Assembly (NCBI GenBank): GCA_965213575.1
Contig: CBDBZN010000003.1
Span: 1 to 64,000, forward strand
Direction of reading: 5' to 3'
Length of the DNA: 64,000 nt
DNA from: JAUHXS01 sp965213575
Lineage (GTDB): Bacteria; Bacteroidota; Bacteroidia; Chitinophagales; JAUHXS01
Shown piece after piece: positions 57,648 through 64,000 of this stretch. The notes below the pieces were generated by a model that saw only the letters and a program-made list of their open reading frames with translations, was not told the origin of the DNA and ran no database searches. Within the stretch, counting starts at the first letter, position 1; the number at the start of each line of letters is the position of its first letter. A program made the translations under genes and the position numbers.

Positions 57648-58635
57648 TTAAGAAGCTAAAACCTCAGCCAATTCCAGTAAATGTTTATTGAATTGCTTAT
57701 TATGTTTAATAGCTTTCTCAAATGGTACTGCCACAATATCTCGGTGATGTAAACCTGTCATCACAGAATGCTTACTATTTAATAAGAATCGAATCGCAGC
57801 TTCGCCCATTCTGCTGCCTAATACCCGGTCAAAGCAAGTAGGAGAGCCACCGCGTTGCATGTGGCCGATAATGCTTACTCGTGTATCGTATTCATTAAAC
57901 TTTTCTTTAACTTTTTTAGCTACTTCAATGGCACCACCTGCATCATCTCCTTCCGCTACAATAATGATCATAGAAGATTTTTTGCGATTCCAGCCTTTTT
58001 TTATTTTATCAATTAAATTATCAATATGCGTTTTAGTTTCTGGTATAAGAATAGCTTCCGCGCCACCAGCAATGCCACTTCTAAGGGCAATAAAACCCGC
58101 ATCTCGCCCCATTACTTCAACAAAAAACAGCCGGTCATGTGAAGCTGCCGTATCTCGTATTTTATCAATTGCTTGCATGGCAGTATTAATAGCTGTATCG
58201 TATCCCAATGTATAATCGGTACCATAAAGATCATTATCAATAGTTCCCGGAATACCTACAAAAGGTATATTATAAAGATTAGTAAATTCATTTGCACCAC
58301 GAAAAGTACCGTCTCCACCAATGGCCACTACAGCATCAATCATATGTTTTTTTAGCTGGTCATAAGCACGAGACATCCCTTCTTTAGTTTTGAAACGACT
58401 ACTTCTGGCTGACTTAAGTATAGTGCCTCCTCTTTGGATGATATTACTAACGGAAGAAGAATCTAAAACCTCAATATCTCCATCGATCATTCCTTCATAC
58501 CCTCTGATGATACCATAAGTAAAAAATTTTCTCATGCTGAGCTGTCCTGATAACAGCTCTTATCGCAGCATTCATCCCCGGTGCATCGCCACCGGATGTA
58601 AAGACCGCTATTTTGTTTATTTTTGTCGCTGACAT
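57648..58635 (-). CDS. pfkA: ATP-dependent 6-phosphofructokinase; +1 frameshift
   Basis: The glycolytic enzyme phosphorylating fructose 6-phosphate. The long frame starts at 58535, but the preceding sequence from the ATG at 58635 encodes the missing N-terminus with KIAVFTSGGDAPGMNAAIRA, the ATP-binding glycine loop. Removing one T from the T6 run (plus-strand A6, 58521-58526) joins them into about 328 residues. IGGDGTFRGA and the catalytic GTIDNDLYGTD are in the second frame. A core enzyme should not be broken, so this supports sequence error or slippage. It is divergent from the SSS transporter. Confidence 0.92.
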
Positions 58636-58659
58636 TCTTCAACGAAAATAGATATAAAA

Positions 58660-60393
58660 ATGTATTTAGCCACACTCGACTGGATAATAATTGGAGCAGT
58701 ATTGGTAATTAACTTTGCTATTGCGATCAAATTATCTTCTAAATCAGGCAAAAGCTTAGAAGATTTCTTTTTAAGCGGTAGAAAACTTCCTTGGTATGTG
58801 GCAGGGGTTTCGATGGTGGCAACAACCTTTGCTGCTGACACACCCTTAGCAGTAACGGAAATTGTGGCTAAGCAAGGAATTTCCGGCAACTGGCTGTGGT
58901 GGAATTTTTTGATTGGTGGTTTATTAACCACGTTTTTCTTTGCCAATCTTTGGCGCCGGTCGGGAGTACTGACGGAAGTAGAATTAGTCAATATCCGCTA
59001 CAGCGGAAGGCCTGCTCGCTTTTTAAGGACTTTTAAAGTGATCTATCACGGCGTGATCATGAATGCCATCATCATTGGATGGGTCAATTTAGCATTGGTT
59101 TCTATTTTGCAAGTATTTTTTGACTTGCCGAAGGAAGATGCATTATTGTATACGTTTGGCGTAATGGCATTTGTAGCGATTTATACTTCCATCTCCGGTT
59201 TATGGGGCGTAGCAATCAATGATATGATACAGTTTGGTATAGCGATGACAGGTTGCATTATCTTAGCATTTTTAGTATTAGATGCACCGGATATTGGAGG
59301 AATTGACGGACTTAAATCAAAATTACCTAACGAAACATTAAATATATTTCCAACGATTGGAGGCGATACAGGGGACGGTGTAACTACTTTTTCCTTAGGG
59401 ATAGGAGCTTTTCTGGCATTTATTGGTTTTCAATGGTGGGCGAGTTGGTATCCCGGAGCAGAGCCGGGCGGCGGTGGCTATATTGCCCAACGTATGATGA
59501 GTGCAAAAACAGAAAAAGATGCCGTTTGGGCTACCTTATTTTTTCAAGTGGCTCATTATTGCATCAGGCCGTGGCCTTGGATCATTGTGGGTTTATGTGC
59601 TATCGTATTATATCCGGAGCTGGGTGCTGATGAAAAACGCTTGGGATTTGTGATGGCAATCAAAGATTATATGCCCGTCGGGCTGAAAGGATTATTACTT
59701 GTAGGAATGTTTGCAGCGTATATGAGTACCATTTCTACTCAGTTAAATTGGGGGGCAAGTTATGTGGTAAATGATCTCTATAAAGCGTTGATAAATAGAG
59801 ATGCTGCTGATAGGGCATTGGTTAAAGTTTCACGTATTACTACTATCGTTTTGATGATTTTCTCTATGGTCATTACTACTCAAATCAATAGCATCAGTGG
59901 TGTATGGACGTTTATCATTGAGTGTGGAGCAGGATTGGGATTAGTATTAATTCTTAGATGGTATTGGTGGCGGATTAATGCTTGGAGCGAAATTGTAGCA
60001 TTAATAGCTCCTTACATAGGTTACGCCTTATCACGTACGATGGGTTGGGAATTTCCTAATACATTTTTCTTCACGATTGGATTCACTACTATAGCGTGGT
60101 TATCAGCTACTTTTTTTACCAGTCCCACCGACAGAAATGTGTTGCAAAAATTTTGGGATCGTGTGCAACCTCCCGGTAGTTGGGCATTGTTTCGGCAAGA
60201 TAAAGAGTCATCCGGTATGCTTAAATATTTATTTTTATGTTGGGTATCATCCATCATTATGGTTTATGCAATGTTATTTGGTATCGGAAAATTAATCTTT
60301 GGCGAATGGATCGCAGTAGGAGTGTACTTGCTAATAGCTGGAATAGGCTTTGTTGGTATGCAGTTGGGGATGAAAAAATGTAATTTTAGTTAA
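58660..60393 (+). CDS. Sodium:solute symporter (SSS family)
   Basis: A 577-residue transporter with about 13 membrane helices. The N-terminal helix (DWIIIGAVLVINFAIAI), the loop EDFFLSGRKLPWYVAG and SMVATTFAADTPLAV with its conserved sodium-site residues are typical of SSS transporters. The sequence from EPGGGGYIAQRMMSAKTEKDA onward matches the family core. The substrate may be a sugar or other small solute. It is separated by only 24 bp from the pfkA start on the opposite strand, so the two promoters must overlap. Confidence 0.9.
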   Translation: MYLATLDWIIIGAVLVINFAIAIKLSSKSGKSLEDFFLSGRKLPWYVAGVSMVATTFAADTPLAVTEIVAKQGISGNWLWWNFLIGGLLTTFFFANLWRRSGVLTEVELVNIRYSGRPARFLRTFKVIYHGVIMNAIIIGWVNLALVSILQVFFDLPKEDALLYTFGVMAFVAIYTSISGLWGVAINDMIQFGIAMTGCIILAFLVLDAPDIGGIDGLKSKLPNETLNIFPTIGGDTGDGVTTFSLGIGAFLAFIGFQWWASWYPGAEPGGGGYIAQRMMSAKTEKDAVWATLFFQVAHYCIRPWPWIIVGLCAIVLYPELGADEKRLGFVMAIKDYMPVGLKGLLLVGMFAAYMSTISTQLNWGASYVVNDLYKALINRDAADRALVKVSRITTIVLMIFSMVITTQINSISGVWTFIIECGAGLGLVLILRWYWWRINAWSEIVALIAPYIGYALSRTMGWEFPNTFFFTIGFTTIAWLSATFFTSPTDRNVLQKFWDRVQPPGSWALFRQDKESSGMLKYLFLCWVSSIIMVYAMLFGIGKLIFGEWIAVGVYLLIAGIGFVGMQLGMKKCNFS

Positions 60394-60522
60394 AGAAGAA
60401 ATTACAGATTCCAAATTGAAAAGTTACAGATTGAAAAATACAAAAAATTCATTCCCAAGCTCCCCTACAACGGGAGGGGAAACAGGATGGGTGTGAAAAA
60501 TTATAAGTTAAAAGTTCATAAC
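60394..60522 (+). repeat. AT-rich spacer with short hairpin
   Basis: This spacer contains ATTACAGATTCCAAATTGAAAAG-like fragments and a small hairpin CTCCC...GGGAG at about 60460-60478. A longer frame beginning at 60487 is rejected as the start of the next gene because a lipoprotein start lies at 60523. Confidence 0.45.
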
Positions 60523-62163
60523 ATGAAAAATATCAATTACCATATTGCTCTTTTACTTCTGATGATTTTAAGTGCTTGCACAGAAAAACAACAGGTAGAC
60601 TTAATAATTCATAATGCCATTATTTATCAGGTAGATAGTTTGTTTTCATCAGCTGAAGCAATGGCAATAAAAGAAGGCCGCATAGTTGCAGTTGGCAACG
60701 AGCAATCTATTTTGGATAATTATGAAAGCAGTGAACGTATAAATGCTGAAAGGAAACCAATTTATCCGGGCTTTATCGACGCTCATTGTCATTTTTTGAG
60801 TTACGGATTTACCTTGCAACACGTTGATTTGATGAATACACGATCTTTTGAGGAAGTAATCAATCGAGTAGTAGCATTCAGTGAGAAGAACCCAACCGGG
60901 TGGATTACCGGCAGAGGTTGGGATCAAAATGATTGGGCTATAAAAGAATTTCCTAATAATACTATACTTGATAGCTTATTTCCCGATCGCCCTGTATTGA
61001 TTAAAAGAGTTGATGGCCACGCTGCGTTGGCTAATAGTGAAGCATTAAAAAGAGCCAATATTACTGTCGGTAAAAAAATCGAAGGAGGAATATTCATAAC
61101 TAAAGATAATCAACTTACCGGTTTGTTAATTGATAATGCGGTAGACAGTGTAGCAGCGGTAATACCTGCAAACAGTTTAGAGACTATACAGCGAGCCTTA
61201 TTAGAAGCTCAGATAAAATGCTTTGCAGTTGGATTAACCTCCTTAGCAGATGCAGGAATGAAAAAAAGGGAGATAGAAGTGATTGACCAACTTCATCGAT
61301 CAGGTGAGCTTAAAATGAAAATTTATGCAATGTTGGCAGATAACGAAGAAAACCTTGCCCATTATTTAGTATCCGGCCCATATAAAACAGATAAATTAAA
61401 TGTATGTTCTTTTAAATTTTATGCTGATGGTGCATTGGGTTCTAGGGGTGCAGCACTTACCCAGCCATATGCTGATGATGAGAATAATTATGGTATTTTT
61501 CTTCACCCACATGAATATTTAGCTGAGCATGCTCAAAAAATGTACAATGCCGGTTTTCAAATGAATACTCATTGCATTGGCGATTCAGCCAATCGAGTAA
61601 TGTTGGATATTTATGCCGCTGTATTAAAGTCCGGTAATGATAAAAGATGGCGTATAGAGCATGCACAGGTGGTATCTCCCAAAGACATTCATAAATATGG
61701 AACATATAATATATTGCCTTCCGTACAACCTACTCATGCAACTTCTGATATGTATTGGGCAAGTGATCGGCTGGGAGAAGCTCGTGTAACTACCGCATAT
61801 GCCTGGGCAGATTTACTACAACAAAATGATATGATTCCCTTGGGGAGTGATTTTCCGGTAGAGCATATTAATCCAATCTATACTTTTTATGCGGCAGTTT
61901 GGAGAAAGGATCATAAAGGTTTTCCTGAACGAGGATATCAAATGGAAAATAAGTTGAGCCGAGAGCAAGCCTTAAGAGGAATGACTATTTGGGCAGCGTA
62001 TGCTAATTTTGAGGATCAAGCTAAAGGAAGCTTGGAGCCAGGCAAAGCAGCAGACTTTATAATCCTAGATAAAGATATTATGAAGATATCAGAAGAGCAG
62101 ATATTGGAAACTAAAGTTTTAAAAACCTTTATTGACGGGGAAAATGTATTTACCAAGTTTTAA
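60523..62163 (+). CDS. Amidohydrolase family lipoprotein (YtcJ-like)
   Basis: A protein of 546 residues from the ATG at 60523, which gives a lipobox (LSAC near residue 19). The amidohydrolase_3 core has the metal-binding HCH in PGFIDAHCHFLS, a catalytic lysine replaced by other ligands in this branch, MNTHCIGDSANR and RWRIEHAQVVSPKD. It probably hydrolyses an N-acyl or ester substrate at the cell surface; the exact reaction is unknown. It is followed 11 nt later by the nucleoid-protein gene. Confidence 0.87.
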   Translation: MKNINYHIALLLLMILSACTEKQQVDLIIHNAIIYQVDSLFSSAEAMAIKEGRIVAVGNEQSILDNYESSERINAERKPIYPGFIDAHCHFLSYGFTLQHVDLMNTRSFEEVINRVVAFSEKNPTGWITGRGWDQNDWAIKEFPNNTILDSLFPDRPVLIKRVDGHAALANSEALKRANITVGKKIEGGIFITKDNQLTGLLIDNAVDSVAAVIPANSLETIQRALLEAQIKCFAVGLTSLADAGMKKREIEVIDQLHRSGELKMKIYAMLADNEENLAHYLVSGPYKTDKLNVCSFKFYADGALGSRGAALTQPYADDENNYGIFLHPHEYLAEHAQKMYNAGFQMNTHCIGDSANRVMLDIYAAVLKSGNDKRWRIEHAQVVSPKDIHKYGTYNILPSVQPTHATSDMYWASDRLGEARVTTAYAWADLLQQNDMIPLGSDFPVEHINPIYTFYAAVWRKDHKGFPERGYQMENKLSREQALRGMTIWAAYANFEDQAKGSLEPGKAADFIILDKDIMKISEEQILETKVLKTFIDGENVFTKF

Positions 62164-62174
62164 AGCAATATGTA

Positions 62175-63218
62175 ATGCTAATCAATCAAGAAATTGAAAT
62201 TAAAGAGCTTGCCGTTCACCAAGTTGGCAACAAACTGAGAGAAGAAGGCCTCATTTTATCCCATGATACGTTAGTGCTGAATGATAATATTAAAAGTTTG
62301 CTCACACAATATTTTTTAAAACCTTTCAAGAGCTACAATTATTACAATTTATCTCATGAGTCAAACATTGAGTTAAACGAGATATATAGTTACGTTACGG
62401 CTTTTTTTGAGCAAAAATCTTCCTTACTGGAGCAAAGCATCAAGTTAGCCAAACATCTGTACGAAAAAGTCTCCCATCCCCAGGTGAAAAGTGGCGAGTT
62501 TTATGTCGTTCATTTTAGCAATTGCTTTATTGAAGGAGAATCGGTAGATGCAATTGGGTTATTTAAATCGGAAAATAAAGAAACCTATCTAAAAGTATAT
62601 CCTGCCGGTAATAATTTTGAGATTGATAAAGATGCAGGGATCAATATTAATAAATTAGATAAAGGCTGCATTGTCTTTAATAGTGGCAAAAAAGAAGGGT
62701 ATTTAGTTTCAATTGTAGACAATATAAATAGGGGAGAAGAGGCACAATATTGGAAAGACTCTTTTTTACAAATTAAATTACGAAAAGACAGTTTTCATCA
62801 AACAGAGCAAGCACTTAAGATGTGTAAGGAGTTTGTAAATCATTTGCCAGAAGAATTTGAGATCAGTAAAGTAGATCAGGTCAATTTGTTAAATAATGCT
62901 TCTAATTATTTTAAAGAAGAAGAGAAATTCAAATTGCAACGCTTTGAAGAAGATGTATTAGGAGGTGATGAGAATGTCAAAGAATCATTTAATAATTTTA
63001 GATCGGCTTATACTGATGAGCAAGAACTAGTACTAGATGATGAGTTTAGAATTTCAGAAACAGCCGTAAAAAAGCAACAGAAAATATTTAAGAGTATCTT
63101 AAAATTGGACAAAAATTTTCATTTATACATCCATGGCAACCGTAACTTAATCGAAAAAGGTTATGATGCCGATAAAGAGATGAATTTCTACAAAATTTAT
63201 TTTCATAATGAAAAGTGA
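62175..63218 (+). CDS. Nucleoid-associated protein (NA37/YejK family)
   Basis: A 347-residue protein of the NA37/NdpA family. The N-terminal IKELAVHQVGNKLREEGLILS, the middle VVHFSNCFIEGESVDAIGLFKSENK and the C-terminal FHLYIHGNRNLIEKGYDADKEMNFYKIYF match the family. It binds the nucleoid and is sometimes found in defence contexts; here it follows an amidohydrolase gene. Function in Bacteroidota is not established. Confidence 0.88.
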   Translation: MLINQEIEIKELAVHQVGNKLREEGLILSHDTLVLNDNIKSLLTQYFLKPFKSYNYYNLSHESNIELNEIYSYVTAFFEQKSSLLEQSIKLAKHLYEKVSHPQVKSGEFYVVHFSNCFIEGESVDAIGLFKSENKETYLKVYPAGNNFEIDKDAGININKLDKGCIVFNSGKKEGYLVSIVDNINRGEEAQYWKDSFLQIKLRKDSFHQTEQALKMCKEFVNHLPEEFEISKVDQVNLLNNASNYFKEEEKFKLQRFEEDVLGGDENVKESFNNFRSAYTDEQELVLDDEFRISETAVKKQQKIFKSILKLDKNFHLYIHGNRNLIEKGYDADKEMNFYKIYFHNEK

Positions 63219-63224
63219 TAAACG

Positions 63225-63250
63225 AAGGGTGTGACTCAAAGTTACGCCCT
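63225..63250 (+). terminator. Possible weak terminator
   Basis: GGGTGTGACT and AGTTACGCCC form a ten-pair stem with two G-U or mismatch positions and a CAA loop, just after the nucleoid-protein gene. There is no strong T run after it, so the call is tentative. Confidence 0.35.
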
Positions 63251-63397
63251 CAGTTTATAGAATGTCTCATTTTTCATTAAAATGGATATATATTTAATGT
63301 TTTTATCAAATGTATGGTTCTGCATATTAATGCATGCTCTTAACCCTATCAAGTCCTCAAATTCTAAACTATTTACCAAGATATTCACACTTTTAAT

Positions 63398-63405
63398 TAG
63401 CTTTG
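63398..63405 (+). promoter_or_regulatory. -7 box of the aminotransferase gene
   Basis: TAGCTTTG matches TAnnTTTG and lies 25 nt upstream of the ATG at 63431. A -33 TTG is not obvious. Confidence 0.5.
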
Positions 63406-63430
63406 TGATATTGAAATCGGACCTTTAATT

Positions 63431-64000
63431 ATGGAGCATTTAGCAAAGCGTTTACAAGAATTATCTCTATCTAAAACTTTAGAAATGGCTAAGATCAGCC
63501 GCGAGTTAAGTAGTAAGGGGCATGACGTTATTAGCCTCAGCTTAGGAGAGCCGGATTTTAATACACCGGATCACATTAAGCAAGCAGCCAAAGAGGCAAT
63601 AGATCAGAATTATACCCATTACACACCAGTTCCGGGTTATTTAGACTTAAGAGAAGCGATAGTTCATAAATTTAAAAGAGATAACAATCTTACTTTCGTG
63701 CCTGAGCAAATTGTAGTATCTACAGGAGCTAAACAGTCGCTAGCCAATTTGATGATGGCATTGCTCGATCCGGGTGATGAAGTAATAATACCTGCACCAT
63801 ATTGGGTGAGCTATCCGGAGATGATCAAAATGGCAGAAGGTAAAGCGGTGCCTATCTATACAGATGTTGAGCAAGACTTCAAAGCCACTGCACAACAGAT
63901 TAAAGATGCGATTACATCTAAAACTAAGATGCTTTTATATTCTTCACCCTGTAACCCTACCGGTTCTGTTTACTCAAAAGAAGAATTGAAAGCTATTGCA
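63431..64000 (+). CDS. Pyridoxal-phosphate aminotransferase class I/II, aspartate aminotransferase-like (partial)
   Basis: About 190 residues are visible before the window ends. MEHLAKRLQELSLSKTLEMA and VISLSLGEPDFNTPDHI are the typical N-terminus of class I aspartate aminotransferases of the AspB type; YTPVPGYLDLREAI and the cofactor region STGAKQSL, APYWVSYPEM and SSPCNPTGSVYSK follow. The PLP lysine is downstream of the window. It transfers the amino group between aspartate or a related amino acid and 2-oxoglutarate. Confidence 0.92.
   Translation, partial: MEHLAKRLQELSLSKTLEMAKISRELSSKGHDVISLSLGEPDFNTPDHIKQAAKEAIDQNYTHYTPVPGYLDLREAIVHKFKRDNNLTFVPEQIVVSTGAKQSLANLMMALLDPGDEVIIPAPYWVSYPEMIKMAEGKAVPIYTDVEQDFKATAQQIKDAITSKTKMLLYSSPCNPTGSVYSKEELKAIA

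Noticed and set aside
1..64000. CRISPR array
   Set aside because: No regularly spaced short direct repeats with unique spacers and no cas genes are present; the repeated blocks here are long or single pairs.

Overview
The window is a low-GC chromosomal segment of a Bacteroidota bacterium, probably an environmental lineage near Saprospiria, Chitinophagia or Sphingobacteriia. The main evidence is TAnnTTTG-type -7 boxes, gliding-motility/T9SS C-terminal sorting domains, a fused SecDF, a folP-cdaA pair, DUF2723, DUF1599 and BT_3928-type proteins, and a class A RNase P RNA. No species can be named from the sequence alone.

Layout. 1-6925 (minus): a tightly packed seven-gene operon containing a GNAT-nitrilase fusion, a threonine-synthase-like PLP enzyme, a DUF1611/DgcN protein, a PP-loop ATPase, a small protein, a creatininase-family amidohydrolase and a dipeptide-epimerase-like enolase-superfamily enzyme. 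It looks like a coherent pathway that acylates, activates, epimerises and deacylates an amino acid or small peptide, and it is my main candidate for an undescribed system. 7004-7075: tRNA-Gln with a terminator. 8.2-20.6 kb: housekeeping and envelope genes (DUF2723 protein, rlmB, Smr-domain protein, rnpB, an NtrC-type regulator, a T9SS beta-helix protein, smpB, fsa). 20.7-21.1 kb: a 357-bp element with perfect 17-bp terminal inverted repeats. 21.1-29.5 kb: secDF, cdaA, folP, DUF1599, a DoxX-type protein, a dipeptide-type ABC permease and aroK.

29.3-44.8 kb is a defence island made of two tandem restriction-modification modules. Each runs from a copy of the aroK 3' end plus its flank (repeat A, 29335-29970 and 35286-35922) to a palindrome-rich leader (repeat B, about 35070-35286 and 44465-44781). 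Module 2 is a type I system in the order hsdM, GxxExxY, hsdS, Abi_C, rhuM, GxxExxY, hsdR. Module 1 holds a type IIG/ISP-like nuclease-methylase interrupted by an in-frame TGA, an hsdS fragment, an AAA ATPase, a truncated rhuM and an hsdR tail. One GxxExxY gene sits between near-perfect direct repeats that duplicate the hsdM/hsdS junction; the other is flanked by the same motif in inverted orientation. 44.9-64 kb returns to core genes: YihY, M23 and M16 peptidases, a TrkA/KtrA-type RCK protein, guaA and mnmA with facing promoters, pfkA, an SSS transporter, an amidohydrolase, a nucleoid-associated protein and an aminotransferase cut by the window end.

Six genes carry eight frameshifts (the PP-loop gene, the T9SS protein three times, folP, an ABC permease, hsdR and pfkA). 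Every one is repaired by removing a single base, usually from a homopolymer. Because folP and pfkA are core genes, this points to insertion errors in the assembly, or less likely to RNA-polymerase slippage. These genes are annotated across the shift.
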